Shown: positions 7,910 through 16,893, numbered from the stretch's first letter. The stretch: DNA of 59,375 nt from Treponema sp. (GCA_009784975.1 WQXG01000007.1:1-59375), one strand, 5' to 3'. Notes: a model not told the origin generated them from the letters alone. Numbers and translations are program-made.

Positions 7910-8152
7910 TTACCAGTCTTCTTTTGTTAATAAACGATATGATGCGGTTTTTAGATCGTCATCAAGGCGGGAATCATGATTTTTGTAATAACTATTAAGT
8001 TTTTCCGTAATAGCGTCTGCTTCTGTAGGAGCGGCTGTTTTTATCGAAGTAGGAGAAAAGGAGAGAATAACTGATTTTGTCGGTATTTCACGAGGTACTT
8101 GGATAGATAGCCAGCGGTTGTCAGGTATTTCTACAGTTTGTGTAATAGTCAT
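7910..8152 (-). CDS. MazE/AbrB-like antitoxin of a MazEF-type module
   Basis: An 80-residue protein beginning MTITQTVEIPDNRWLSIQVP, then REIPTKSVILSFSP, and ending LTKEDW. This resembles small AbrB/VapB-type antitoxins encoded before PemK/MazF toxins. The stop codon abuts the toxin start (TAA then ATG), so the pair was translationally coupled. The toxin is disrupted, leaving this as a possible orphan antitoxin. The promoter places the -10 box 6 nt before the start codon and no Shine-Dalgarno is possible, so a leaderless mRNA is expected. Confidence 0.65.
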   Translation of the reverse strand: MTITQTVEIPDNRWLSIQVPREIPTKSVILSFSPTSIKTAAPTEADAITEKLNSYYKNHDSRLDDDLKTASYRLLTKEDW

Positions 8153-8158
8153 ACATTC

Positions 8159-8187
8159 AATATAGCATAAAGGAGAAAAATAAACAA
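8159..8187 (-). promoter_or_regulatory. Leaderless promoter of the mazE-like gene
   Basis: On the minus strand: TTGTTT (8187-8182), 17-bp spacer, TATATT (8164-8159), then 6 nt to ATG 8152. The geometry equals that of the DUF433, higB, abiEi and HAD genes here. Confidence 0.55.
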
Positions 8188-8430
8188 TGAAAAATGAACT
8201 GTTTAAACAAAAAAATCAGAGAAAATGACCAACTCCCCAAGTTTCTGGACAGACACTATGGGGTTTGACAACACATTGGTTACGCAACTGTACCTGTTAC
8301 CGCTGTCTCTTTTAGCAAAGTAATCAAGTAAACCAAGTAGCAGGGCGAGACAGGCAGAGGGCGGGCGGGATGGAAAAACGTCTCTTGCGATTCCTCGCGC
8401 AGGAGGTGAGCGGGTAGCAGGGAAATAAAA

Positions 8431-8793
8431 TTACAAAGGAAGCAAAGATACACGAGTTTTGTTTTGGTCAATAGTGACAATCGCACCGGCTTCAATTTTA
8501 TCGGCGAACATAGTAATTGCGCTAATAACTATATTGTTTATCTTCCTGTGATTAAGAGTTCCTTCTTTCATTTGAATAATGCTTGGTTTTTTACTACGGT
8601 TAATAGCAAGAAATGTACCAAAATCAAGATCTTTGGTAAAAATAACAAAATTGTTTTCTGTAGCATAAGTAATAAGGTTTATATCAGGATCATTAGGGGG
8701 GCCTATAGATGACCAATGTACCGATTCAATGCTGTTATCGGTAAAAAGTTTTACCCATTTTGGGGAGAGGTTCATGTCAACGAGAATTTTCAT
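8431..8793 (-). CDS. DUF5615 PIN-like toxin
   Basis: A 120-residue protein beginning MKILVDMNLSPKWV, with FVIFTKDLDFGTFLAI and AGAIVTIDQNKTRV. The N-terminal D-x-N-L-S and the internal TKDLDF acidic motif are typical of DUF5615 PIN-like proteins, expected RNases of toxin-antitoxin pairs. The start overlaps the end of the DUF433 gene by 4 bp (ATGA), the usual arrangement of this pair. Acidic residues D6 and the D-x-D pair would form the metal site (family knowledge). Confidence 0.8.
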   Translation of the reverse strand: MKILVDMNLSPKWVKLFTDNSIESVHWSSIGPPNDPDINLITYATENNFVIFTKDLDFGTFLAINRSKKPSIIQMKEGTLNHRKINNIVISAITMFADKIEAGAIVTIDQNKTRVSLLPL

Positions 8794-9065
8794 TCGGAAG
8801 AAATGGCGACCTCACGCCATTGACAGAGAGCCGCAGCGTATTGCAGAGCCTGCATTATGTCTTCCCTTTCAAGGTAGGGATAGTCGTCAAGCAGTTCATC
8901 AATTGTTTCGCCTGCTCCAATCTGCCCGACGATCATGCCAACAGTTACCCTCATGCCACGAATACACGGTTTACCTCCCATTATGGCAGAATTTTGCGTA
9001 ATACGGTCAAGAGTATCAAAAGTGTCCCGGAAGCCAACTGGTCTTTCGGCTGTTTGTGTAGTCAT
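8790..9065 (-). CDS. DUF433 antitoxin
   Basis: A 91-residue protein with the DUF433 core RITQNSAIMGGKPCIRGMRVTV...DYPYLEREDIMQALQYAA, a small winged-helix-type domain that usually precedes a DUF5615 PIN-like toxin. First gene of the pair. A near-consensus promoter ends exactly 6 nt upstream, predicting translation from a leaderless transcript. It probably represses its own promoter, as type II antitoxins do; no operator palindrome is obvious. Confidence 0.8.
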   Translation of the reverse strand: MTTQTAERPVGFRDTFDTLDRITQNSAIMGGKPCIRGMRVTVGMIVGQIGAGETIDELLDDYPYLEREDIMQALQYAAALCQWREVAISSE

Positions 9066-9071
9066 GAATCA

Positions 9072-9100
9072 AATATAGTGCAAAAAGGAGCAATAGTCAA
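9072..9100 (-). promoter_or_regulatory. Leaderless promoter of the DUF433 gene
   Basis: On the minus strand: TTGACT (9100-9095), 17-bp spacer, TATATT (9077-9072), then TGATTC and ATG at 9065. With a start 6-7 nt after the -10 box, the mRNA begins at or next to the AUG. Confidence 0.7.
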
Positions 9101-9185
9101 TGAAAAAAAGATGCCTCACCCACACTCCCTCTCGTTCGTGTTTTGCCAACGAAGTTTCTAGGCGGTTCGTGGTAAAAAATTCTTC

Positions 9186-9232
9186 CCAAAAAAAAAGAAG
9201 CCTGACCGCAATTAAGCGGCCAGGCGCCTTTC
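9186..9232 (-). terminator. Intrinsic terminator of flaB
   Basis: On the minus strand GCCTGGCCGC-TTAATT-GCGGTCAGGC (one mismatched pair) is followed by TTCTTTTTTTTT. It lies about 75 bp after the flaB stop. A second hairpin (AGTCAGGC-GTAA-GCCTGACT, about 9281-9300) sits between them. Positions 9163-9187 carry a GCGGTTCGTGGTAAAAAATT repeat that recurs at 58464-58488. Confidence 0.8.
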
Positions 9233-9307
9233 CGAGAGACGTACAATGCGAAATGCATTGTAAATGCAAAGCATTGTACAGTCAGGCGTAAGCCTGACTG
9301 CTTCATG

Positions 9308-10168
9308 CTACTGCAGAAGCGAAAGAACCGACTGACCCCTTTGATTAGCCTGCGCAAGCATTGCTGTGCCTGACTGTGAAAGAATCATGTTCTTAGTGTA
9401 AGTAGCCGTCTCAGTTGCCATGTTTGCATCGCGGATACGAGCCTCGGCTGCCTGCATGTTTTCTGCTCCAATGTCAAGGCCGCGGATTGCGTGTTCAAGG
9501 CGGTTCTGATAGGCGCCAAGATCGGCACGCTGTTTGTTGACGATCTTTAACGCATTGTCGAGAGTTCCAATGGCACGATTGGCACTGTCCGGATCGGACA
9601 GTGAAATGAAGGTATCGTCACCGACCGTCCGGATACCAAGACCCTTGGACGACATAGTGCCGATATAAACCCGTTCGCGCTGATCCATGTTAGCACCGAT
9701 ATGGAGCCACATAGAGGCGGTAACCACATTTTCACCGATTGGCCGGCCAAAACGACCAGTCAACAAGTTCATTCCGTTAAATTGTGCGTGAGAAGCAATC
9801 CTGTCGACTTCAGCAACAAGCGCTGAAACTTCGACCTGGATGTACAGCCTGTCCTCGTCGGAATAAATGCCGTTCGAGGCCTGAACTGCCAATTCACGGA
9901 TGCGCTGGAGGATGTCCTGGGTCTCCTGAAGGTAACCTTCAGTAGTTTGGATGAACGAAATGCCATTCATGGCATTTGCAGATGCCTGATTTAAACCACG
10001 AATCTGAGAACGTAGTTTTTCTGATACTGCAAGTCCCGAAGCATCATCACCGGCGCGGTTGATGCGCAGTCCGCTGGACAGTTTCTCCATGTTTTTATCC
10101 AGGTACGTCTGGGTAACTTTGAGGGATCTGTCGGCAAACATTGCACTTAAGTTGTGATTGATTATCAT
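9308..10168 (-). CDS. flaB: Flagellar filament core protein FlaB (flagellin)
   Basis: 286 residues, the usual size of spirochaete FlaB. The N-terminal D0/D1 region ([17 protein letters not shown]...[24 protein letters not shown]) and C-terminal region ([14 protein letters not shown]...[16 protein letters not shown]) are canonical; only a short variable centre lies between. As in other spirochaetes there is no cleavable signal; export would be by the flagellar type III system and the filament lies in the periplasm. The start has an AAGGAG site 7 nt upstream. Expression is predicted from a sigma-28-type promoter about 315 bp upstream, giving an unusually long leader. It is monocistronic here, flanked by its own terminator. 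Identification is very secure; which FlaB paralogue it is cannot be told. Confidence 0.97.
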   Translation of the reverse strand: MIINHNLSAMFADRSLKVTQTYLDKNMEKLSSGLRINRAGDDASGLAVSEKLRSQIRGLNQASANAMNGISFIQTTEGYLQETQDILQRIRELAVQASNGIYSDEDRLYIQVEVSALVAEVDRIASHAQFNGMNLLTGRFGRPIGENVVTASMWLHIGANMDQRERVYIGTMSSKGLGIRTVGDDTFISLSDPDSANRAIGTLDNALKIVNKQRADLGAYQNRLEHAIRGLDIGAENMQAAEARIRDANMATETATYTKNMILSQSGTAMLAQANQRGQSVLSLLQ

Positions 10169-10481
10169 ATATTCACTCCTTTGGCTTTTCCGGCGCTGCT
10201 ATCATTGTGATAGTTGTGCGCCGCGGCTTCCATGCCGTAAGAAAAGAAACCGCTTTGCGGCTTCTTTTTTGAGTCTCTCTGGAGGAAAAACTCATATTCC
10301 ATTTGTGGATTTTTACGTTATACGTAAAACCCGTGTGCCATTCCCCGAATGGGGAAAAGAACCCCCGACCCACCGTTCCCGGAAGGGTGAGGATCCCCGA
10401 TGAATCATGGATGTCCAACGGACACATAATTTCATAGGGGAAGAGAATACTCTTTTTTAGAGTTTTCCCGTTTCATTTAGA
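10169..10481 (-). promoter_or_regulatory. Long 5' leader of flaB
   Basis: About 300 nt between the sigma-28-like promoter and the flaB start contain no convincing gene. Several GC-rich inverted segments occur at 10325-10445 (around CCCCGAATGGGG and GGATCCCC). They could fold in the mRNA and affect stability or translation, as leaders of abundant flagellin mRNAs do; this role is inferred. Confidence 0.45.
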
Positions 10482-10508
10482 ATATCGGAAGCAGAAATTT
10501 TACCTTTA
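10482..10508 (-). promoter_or_regulatory. Sigma-28 (FliA)-type promoter of flaB
   Basis: On the minus strand TAAA (10508-10505), 15 bp, then TCCGATAT (10489-10482). The sigma-28 consensus is TAAA-N15-GCCGATAA, so the match is 4/4 and 6/8 with exact spacing. The class is as expected for a filament gene. Confidence 0.75.
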
Positions 10509-10569
10509 GAGGAAAATGAATGATTAGGAAGCGGTAGAATTTCCCTTAATTTCGTACTAAACTGATCTT

Positions 10570-11898
10570 ATGAACAATATTGTTTCTACCCAGGTTGATC
10601 TTATCCGCGAGGTTTTTCACTATCAGAGCCGGTTTGAAGGCTCAACCATGGTTTTTAAAATTGATTTTCCCGTAACAGAAGACCCCGGTTTTCCGGGGCT
10701 CGTGAAAGATCTGGCTTTGCTTGCAAAAACCGGCTTTAAAATTGTCATTGTTCCGGGCGTTAAGGAAAATATCGATGCGGTGTTAAAACAGCATGATATC
10801 AATACATCCTTTAAACCTGATGATATCCCCGTCCGGGTAACCTCTTCGCAGGCGATCCCTTATGTGGAAATGGCGGCTTTTAATGTAGCCAGCAAATTTA
10901 TGACTTTTCTCTCCGGCAGCAGGGTAGATGCCCTGATCGGCAACTTTGTCCGGGCAAGAGGGCTGGGGGTAATAAACGGCATCGATGCCGAGCACACCGG
11001 CACTGTCGATAAAATATACGCAGATTCGCTTGTCAGGGTGCTTGATTTGGGAATGATACCCATTCTTCCCTGTATAGGCTGGAGTCCTTCCGGAAAACCA
11101 TACAATGTTCCCAGCGATGAAATCGCCCTTGCTGTTTCAAAGGCGCTCGGAGCGATTAAATTGTTCATTGTCAGTGTCAGATCGGGCGCAAAAAACCTCA
11201 ACCTGAATATTGAAGGGTCCCCCCCTCTCGAAACAAGGCAGGACGGCAGTTTAATCCGGCTAACTCCCGCGCAAACAAAAGCGTTAATAAATGCGCAAAC
11301 CGATATTGAGCTTTTGCGGGAGTTCAAACTTGCTTTACGGGCAAGCGAGGCAGGTATCCACCGCGTTCATATTATTGACGGCAGGGAAGAAGGCGCGGTT
11401 TTAAAAGAGCTGTTCTCCAACCTCGGCATAGGTACAATGGTTTATACCGATGAATACGATTCTGTGCGATCTTTCCATTCAAGGGATCTGCCGGATATTC
11501 TAAGGCTCATGGAGCCTCTGATGCAAAAAGGCATTCTTGTCAGGCGTAATCCCGATCAAATTCAGGAAAAAAAGAACGATTATTATGTGCTTGAGATAGA
11601 CGGCTCCGTCCGCGCCTGCGGCGCATTGCATGACTGGGGTGAATCTCAGAGTGAAATTGCCGCTGTTGCCACAGACCCTATGTACACCGATATTGGGCTG
11701 GGCAAGCAGATTGTCGGTTACCTAATCGAAAAAGCGCGGAAAAACAAAATGCGCCGTGTTTTTGTTCTGACTACCCAAACGCAAGACTGGTTTGAGTCTT
11801 TGGGCTTTTTGGAAATCTCACTGGATAGCCTGCCTGAACAAAAACGCAAAGTCTACGATCACACCCGCAAAAGCAAAATCTTCGCACTGGATTTATGA
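10570..11898 (+). CDS. argA: N-acetylglutamate synthase (ArgA type)
   Basis: 442 residues, the length of classical ArgA (about 440). Residues about 25-290 form an amino-acid-kinase domain (FKIVIVPGV near the N-terminus; VRVLDLGMIPILPCIGWSPSGK; VSKALGAIKLFIVS). Residues about 310-440 form a GNAT acetyltransferase domain (ACGALHDWGESQSEIAAVAT, DIGLGKQIVGYLIEKA, WFESLGF). It would transfer acetyl from acetyl-CoA to glutamate, the first step of arginine synthesis, and is normally inhibited by arginine through the kinase-like domain. It overlaps recO by 4 bp (ATGA), so they form an operon. No other arg genes are in the window. No good Shine-Dalgarno precedes ATG 10570. Confidence 0.85.
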   Translation: MNNIVSTQVDLIREVFHYQSRFEGSTMVFKIDFPVTEDPGFPGLVKDLALLAKTGFKIVIVPGVKENIDAVLKQHDINTSFKPDDIPVRVTSSQAIPYVEMAAFNVASKFMTFLSGSRVDALIGNFVRARGLGVINGIDAEHTGTVDKIYADSLVRVLDLGMIPILPCIGWSPSGKPYNVPSDEIALAVSKALGAIKLFIVSVRSGAKNLNLNIEGSPPLETRQDGSLIRLTPAQTKALINAQTDIELLREFKLALRASEAGIHRVHIIDGREEGAVLKELFSNLGIGTMVYTDEYDSVRSFHSRDLPDILRLMEPLMQKGILVRRNPDQIQEKKNDYYVLEIDGSVRACGALHDWGESQSEIAAVATDPMYTDIGLGKQIVGYLIEKARKNKMRRVFVLTTQTQDWFESLGFLEISLDSLPEQKRKVYDHTRKSKIFALDL

Positions 11899-12626
11899 GC
11901 AGAACGGCTGTTTTAAGCGGGTTGGTTCTCAGGAGCCGGCTCTCCGGTGAATCAAATAGTGAAGTGTTTTTATTAACCGCAGAAGAAGGCATTATAAGAG
12001 CAACTGTTTACGGCGGACCCAAAAGTAAATTACGCGCTTTTGCATCTCCCTACAATTCCGGGCAGGTGTGGATTTACCGTGACAAGGCAAAAGAATACGC
12101 TAAACTCAGCGACTTTGATGTTCACTCATGGCGGCCGGGTATAAGAGAACTCTATGAGCGGACAATGGTATCTGCTGCCATTGCAGATACAATATTGTCA
12201 TCTCACGGCGGCGGCGGCGAATGGGGCACAGCCTACAAGCTGGCAGTTGATACACTGGATACGCTGGAAAACGCGAACGAAGAACTTAGCGAGCGCTTAT
12301 TGATTCATTTTTTATGGCGCTGGTCGGGCTTTTTGGGCATCCAGCCGCATATTGAGGAATGTGCATCATGCGGACAGAGCGAAACTCTTTGGTTCAGCGC
12401 GCGTGAAGGCGCTGCGTTATGCGAAAGATGCAGCGGGGCAGCGGACAGCGGTATTATTAAGCTGAACCCGGGATGCAGGCGCTGGCTGGCTGCGGTTGGG
12501 GAGATGGAAAGCGCGTTATTGCACCGGTACTCAATGGACAGCAAGTCTTTTGGTGAGGCAAAAGCGCTTGTAAAAGCCGTGTTAACTGCGGCGATTGGGA
12601 AGAAATTGGCGAGCTGGGAGTGGTGA
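11895..12626 (+). CDS. recO: DNA repair protein RecO
   Basis: 243 residues. The N-terminal OB-fold begins MSRTAVLSGLVLRSR and continues FLLTAEEGIIRATVYGGPKSKLRAF, then comes an alpha-helical domain with a four-Cys zinc motif, CASC...CERC (near residues 156-180). RecO loads RecA on SSB-coated single-stranded DNA with RecR/RecF in gap repair. The start overlaps argA by 4 bp and is translationally coupled; this argA-recO pairing implies shared transcription. Length and motif order are normal for the family. Confidence 0.9.
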   Translation: MSRTAVLSGLVLRSRLSGESNSEVFLLTAEEGIIRATVYGGPKSKLRAFASPYNSGQVWIYRDKAKEYAKLSDFDVHSWRPGIRELYERTMVSAAIADTILSSHGGGGEWGTAYKLAVDTLDTLENANEELSERLLIHFLWRWSGFLGIQPHIEECASCGQSETLWFSAREGAALCERCSGAADSGIIKLNPGCRRWLAAVGEMESALLHRYSMDSKSFGEAKALVKAVLTAAIGKKLASWEW

Positions 12627-12647
12627 TCCCTGGGTATTATCATTCCC

Positions 12648-12677
12648 TTGACACTTTTATTTTATTATTTCTATAAT
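12648..12677 (+). promoter_or_regulatory. Consensus sigma-70 promoter of the TraB/GumN gene
   Basis: TTGACA (12648-12653), 18-bp spacer, TATAAT (12672-12677), with the start codon 11 nt further on. The leader would be only 4-5 nt and there is no Shine-Dalgarno. Confidence 0.75.
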
Positions 12678-12688
12678 GATAGCTACTT

Positions 12689-13591
12689 ATGAAAAGATTT
12701 ATTATTTTTTGCAGTATAATTTTAGTTTTTGCTGTTCTGGGGACAACTTCGCTTTTTGCGGCAGGCATCCGGGATGCGAAACCTTCCGCTTCTTCTGTCT
12801 GGAAAGTAAGCTCGGAAAACAATGTTATGTTTTTGGCAGGAAGCATTCATGTTCTGCGGGAAATGGATTTTCCTCTGCCGCAAATGTTTGATCACGCGTT
12901 TTATCAATCGGATATTCTTGTGCTGGAAGCAGATGTCAGACAAATGGAAGATCCGGCTGTTGTGCAGTATCTGATAGAAAATATGTTTTTGCCGGGTGAT
13001 ATTGGTCTGCATGATATTCTGGAAGAAGAAACATACGAGCTGCTTGCTTCGGTATGTTTGGAATATGGATTTTCGATTGAGAATGTAAGTAATTTAAAAC
13101 CTTCAATGATCATGAATATACTTGCTTTGTTTCAGATTGAAGAATTTGGATTTATTCAGCAGGGAGTAGATGATTATTATCTGAATAAAGCAAAAGAAGA
13201 AAATCTGCCTGTAAAATTTCTAGAATCACTGGAGGATCAGATTGATATGATTGTCGGCATGGGCGAAGGATACGAAAATGAATATGTATTGTACTCCCTG
13301 CTGGATATGTCAGAAACAGAAGCTATGCTGGAAGTGCTTGTGGCAGAATGGAAAACAGGAGAAGCGTCAGCTACAGAAGAAACTTTATTCGGAATGAAGG
13401 AACAATGGCCTGAAATATACAAATCCATGATAACAGACAGGCATGATGTATGGATTCCGCAGATAACAGATTATCTTGCTTCCGGGCAAATTTATTTTGT
13501 GATTGTCGGTCTTGCGCATATACACGGACCTGACGGTCTTATAAAGCAGCTGGAAGATTTAGGTTATATTGTAGAGCAGGTGCTGCCTTAA
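12689..13591 (+). CDS. TraB/GumN family secreted protein
   Basis: 300 residues. A signal peptide (MKRFIIFCSIILVFAVLG...SLFA) is followed by the TraB/GumN domain: SVWKVSSENNVMFLAGSIHVL near the N-terminus, paired with FVIVGLAHIHGPDGLIKQL near the C-terminus. The two G-S/L-x-H motifs suggest a Tiki-like metal-dependent protease fold. The molecular role of most bacterial members is unknown; the location is probably periplasmic. Its last 33 bp overlap, tail to tail, the 3' end of the hybrid histidine kinase gene, so the two transcripts are complementary at their ends. Confidence 0.75.
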   Translation: MKRFIIFCSIILVFAVLGTTSLFAAGIRDAKPSASSVWKVSSENNVMFLAGSIHVLREMDFPLPQMFDHAFYQSDILVLEADVRQMEDPAVVQYLIENMFLPGDIGLHDILEEETYELLASVCLEYGFSIENVSNLKPSMIMNILALFQIEEFGFIQQGVDDYYLNKAKEENLPVKFLESLEDQIDMIVGMGEGYENEYVLYSLLDMSETEAMLEVLVAEWKTGEASATEETLFGMKEQWPEIYKSMITDRHDVWIPQITDYLASGQIYFVIVGLAHIHGPDGLIKQLEDLGYIVEQVLP

Positions 13592-15868
13592 AATACCCAT
13601 TACTTCATTTAAGTCCAAAGGTTTGCCGATATGGGCGTTCATACCGGCATTCAGGCATTTATCAATGTCTTCTTTAAAAACATTTGCTGTCATGGCTACA
13701 ATTGGAATTTCTTTTGCCTTTGACATAGCCAGGCTTCGTATTTTCCGCGTTGCTTCAAGGCCGTCCATATGCGGCATCTGCATATCCATGAAAATTAAAT
13801 TGTAGCGATCTGGAGAAGCGCTGAACATTTTTACCGCTTCCGCTCCGTTTACCGCACAGTCTATTTCCAGTCCGGTTGGTTCCAGAAGCGATATAACAAT
13901 TTCGCGGTTAATTTCTACATCTTCTGCAAGCAGCAGACAGTAGCCTTTAAAATTATTTGATTCTTCGCAGGTGCGCGTTTTATGAAGAGGCGATTCATGG
14001 GCAGCTTGTTCTGCGCGGCGCAGCTGAACTGTAAAGCCAAAAGTAGACCCCATGCCAAGATCTGATTCAACCCAAATGCTGCCGTTCATCATTTCTACAA
14101 TTCGTTTGCAGATGGAAAGCCCAAGTCCTGTACCGCCGAATTTGCGGGAGATGCTGCTTTCTGCCTGCTCAAATGATGTGAATAACCGCTGCTGCTGCGC
14201 CTGGCTGATGCCAATTCCGGTATCCGCTATTTCTACCTTAATCGTGCAAACATCGTTTAAATTCTGCGTATTTTCTGCAGAATGCACTTTAAGGCATATA
14301 GAACCGTGTTCCGGCGTAAACTTAACGGCATTGGTTAGCAAGTTTGTAATTACCTGAATAATACGCTGCTCATCGCCGATTAAAAATTCCGGCACATCGG
14401 AGTCAAGATACAGCGTAAAATTCTGTTTTTTTTCTTCTATGCGAAAACCCGTAATGCTGATTGATTTTTGAAGCATTTTTTCAAAGTTGAATTGTGTAAC
14501 GGAAAGTTCAAATTTTCCGGCTTCGATTTTTGACATATCCAGAACGTCATTTATTACGCTTAAAAGATGATGCGAAGCGCCTTCTATTTTTTCATAGGCA
14601 TAGTTTCTTTTTTCATTATCTTTTGCAGATTTGCCAATCTGCGTCATGCCGATTATCGCATTTAACGGGGTGCGCATTTCATGGCTCATGTTGGAAAGAA
14701 AATTGCTTTTTGAGCGGCTTGCCGCCTGCGCTTCTTCCAAAGCAGTTTCAAGTTCTATCGCCGTAATGCGCAGGCTTAAAGTAAGATCGTTTCGCAGCAA
14801 GGCATGTGTTATTAAAAGGCTGCCGGAGCGCAGTATTGTTTCTTCATTTTCGGAAAAGATACGCTCCTGGTGACAATCATCGAATCCGACAAACCCCCAA
14901 AATTGCTCCCTTAAAAAAATAGGCACAACAAGGATAGACAATATTCCCTGCGGAGACAATTGCGCCTGTTCGCCCGCATTCATGTTTTTTACGATAGAGT
15001 TGATGCATTGCCCGGAAGAAAGTTTTTCTTCCCATCCGGGCATATTGTCTTTGTATGGAATATCTATCGTGTACTTATTGCTCTGCTGTGGCTCTGCGCT
15101 TTCTGACCATTCATACAATTGTGTACCGTAAAGGTTACCGTCTACCGTGTGGTTTCTCCACATATACACACGATCGGCTTTTACGGCTTCTCCCATCATA
15201 CCCATGCAGCGAAGCAAGGCGTGTTCAAATTCATCTGTTTCTGTCTTTAAGAGTTCTGTTGCTATAAGATTTACCGTATTTAACAAATTGTTTTTTTGTT
15301 TATGCTCATTGCGGTTTGTAATTAACAGGTCAAAATGATTAATCGCATTTGCAATTATCAAACTGACGGAAAGAAGAATATCTATTTCGTCATAAGAGAT
15401 GGTTCTTTCCCTGCGGCAGTCGTCAAAACTTACAAACCCCCAGAATGTATTCTGCAGATATACAGGAATGGCAAATAATGATTTTATGCCGTGTTTTTTC
15501 ATGAGTTCTTTTTCTTCCTGATGCAGATCGGCAAACGGACCGTTAACATATTCTCCTATAATAAATTTTTGCTCCCAGTTAGGAATATTGCTGTAAGGGA
15601 ACTGCGTATTTTTTTCGATAGGATTGGATCGCAGGCCTTTTTCGTTCAGCCATTCAAAACGCATTGTAAAATGAGGAATATCGTCTACTGTTTCATTCTG
15701 CCAAATATAACCGCGGTCTATATCAAGACAGTTGGCGATTATTCTCATACCTTCAAGAACAGAAGCTTCAAAAGTCTCTTCATCCATTGCCGCAAGCAGA
15801 ATCTGCGCAATGTGATTTACAGCCTGCAGGAGTTTTTGCTGCTGTTCTTGAGGCGCGTTTTCGATCAT
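13559..15868 (-). CDS. GAF-GAF hybrid sensor histidine kinase
   Basis: 769 residues with no membrane segment, so a cytosolic sensor. Two related GAF domains occupy about 10-180 and 190-360 (each ends in a WGFVxFDDCxxER motif). HisKA follows with SNMSHEMRTPLNAIIGM and phospho-acceptor His396, then HATPase_c (about 505-625, with ADTGIGI and FGGTGLGLSI). A C-terminal receiver domain has Asp695 in FMDMQMP. The ligand is unknown. The gene starts 5 nt after the kdgK stop on the same strand and is probably co-transcribed with it, which hints at sensing of sugar-acid or redox state; that link is inferred. No separate response regulator is nearby. Its 3' end overlaps the convergent TraB/GumN gene. Confidence 0.88.
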   Translation of the reverse strand: MIENAPQEQQQKLLQAVNHIAQILLAAMDEETFEASVLEGMRIIANCLDIDRGYIWQNETVDDIPHFTMRFEWLNEKGLRSNPIEKNTQFPYSNIPNWEQKFIIGEYVNGPFADLHQEEKELMKKHGIKSLFAIPVYLQNTFWGFVSFDDCRRERTISYDEIDILLSVSLIIANAINHFDLLITNRNEHKQKNNLLNTVNLIATELLKTETDEFEHALLRCMGMMGEAVKADRVYMWRNHTVDGNLYGTQLYEWSESAEPQQSNKYTIDIPYKDNMPGWEEKLSSGQCINSIVKNMNAGEQAQLSPQGILSILVVPIFLREQFWGFVGFDDCHQERIFSENEETILRSGSLLITHALLRNDLTLSLRITAIELETALEEAQAASRSKSNFLSNMSHEMRTPLNAIIGMTQIGKSAKDNEKRNYAYEKIEGASHHLLSVINDVLDMSKIEAGKFELSVTQFNFEKMLQKSISITGFRIEEKKQNFTLYLDSDVPEFLIGDEQRIIQVITNLLTNAVKFTPEHGSICLKVHSAENTQNLNDVCTIKVEIADTGIGISQAQQQRLFTSFEQAESSISRKFGGTGLGLSICKRIVEMMNGSIWVESDLGMGSTFGFTVQLRRAEQAAHESPLHKTRTCEESNNFKGYCLLLAEDVEINREIVISLLEPTGLEIDCAVNGAEAVKMFSASPDRYNLIFMDMQMPHMDGLEATRKIRSLAMSKAKEIPIVAMTANVFKEDIDKCLNAGMNAHIGKPLDLNEVMGILRQHLLYNIT

Positions 15869-15873
15869 TACTT

Positions 15874-16893
15874 CTACCGCTGGACTCTTCCGGAAGCGTT
15901 TCCTGCGGCTAATTTTTTTACTTCATCTGCAGAGACAAGGTTAAAGTCACCTTCAATTGTGTGTTTCAGGCAGCTTGCAGCCACTGCAAATTCAATGCTG
16001 TCCTGGGGAGCCATTTTCTGAAGGTTAGCATATATGAGCCCTGCGCCGAAACTGTCTCCGCCGCCAACACGGTCTACAATATGAACGGCGTATTTTTTGG
16101 AAAAGAAATAATCTGTTCCGTTAAAAAGCATTGCTCCCCAATTATTGTCGTTTGCGGAAATTGATTCTCTTAATGTAATTGCAACCTGTTTAAAGCCAAA
16201 TCTTTTTACAAGAGCAGAGGCAACTTCCTTGTAGCCGTCGTGGCTGATCTTGCCGGATGTCACATCGCTGCCGGATGCTTTAATGCCGAATACATCGGCA
16301 GAATCTTCTTCGTTTGCGATGCAGAGATCAACATATTCCATAAGTTTGCCCATAACCTCTCCCGCTTTTTCGCGTGTCCAAAGATTAGCGCGGTAGTTTA
16401 AATCGCAGGAAACAGAAATCCCTTTTGATTTTGCCGCCTTGCATGCAGCCATACAGATTGCCGCGGCGCTGTCGGAAAGCGCAGGGGTAATTCCCGTAAA
16501 ATGAAACCATGTAACGCCTGCAAAAATTTTGTCCCAGTCAAAGTCGGTCTCTTTTGCGGCTGCTATCGCAGAATTGGCGCGGTCATAAATTACCTTGGAC
16601 GGACGCTGAGAAGCGCCTTTTTCCAAAAAGTAAATTCCAACCCGATCCCCGCCCCTGACAATCAGGGAGGTGTCCACGCCAAATTGCCTAAGACTGTTTA
16701 CCGCAGCCTGCCCAATTTCATGCTTTGGGAGTTTTGTTACATAAGCGGCATTTATGCCGTAACCGGCAAGTGAGACAGCAACATTGGCTTCTCCTCCGCC
16801 GTAAGTTGCGCCGTATTTATCGGCCTGTACAAACCGGTAATAGCCTTCCGGGGCTAACCTTAACATAATTTCACCAAGGGTAATAACCTTCAT
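15874..16893 (-). CDS. kdgK: 2-keto-3-deoxygluconate kinase (PfkB family)
   Basis: 339 residues. The PfkB fold starts MKVITLGEIMLRLAP and has the N-terminal GGGEANVAVSLAGYG motif and the C-terminal RVGGGDSFGAGL motif, whose Asp is the catalytic base and whose glycines form the anion hole. The segment ending YRANLW and preceding DLCIANEED is typical of KDG kinases. It would phosphorylate KDG to KDPG in pectin/glucuronate breakdown. A strong Shine-Dalgarno (GGAGG) precedes the start. The hybrid kinase gene follows immediately. Other PfkB sugar kinases (fructokinase, ribokinase) are less likely but not excluded. Plant polysaccharide use fits with the GH43 enzyme downstream. Confidence 0.8.
   Translation of the reverse strand: MKVITLGEIMLRLAPEGYYRFVQADKYGATYGGGEANVAVSLAGYGINAAYVTKLPKHEIGQAAVNSLRQFGVDTSLIVRGGDRVGIYFLEKGASQRPSKVIYDRANSAIAAAKETDFDWDKIFAGVTWFHFTGITPALSDSAAAICMAACKAAKSKGISVSCDLNYRANLWTREKAGEVMGKLMEYVDLCIANEEDSADVFGIKASGSDVTSGKISHDGYKEVASALVKRFGFKQVAITLRESISANDNNWGAMLFNGTDYFFSKKYAVHIVDRVGGGDSFGAGLIYANLQKMAPQDSIEFAVAASCLKHTIEGDFNLVSADEVKKLAAGNASGRVQR

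Noticed and set aside
7629..7979. 116-residue plus-strand ORF
   Set aside because: It is the antisense of the broken mazF-like gene and has no family pattern.
8222..8262. Sequence gaccaactccccaagtttct ... as the end of an IS3-like element
   Set aside because: One possible terminal repeat only; no transposase fragment or second end was found.
10860..11327. 155-residue minus-strand ORF within argA
   Set aside because: Shadow of a clear enzyme gene on the other strand.
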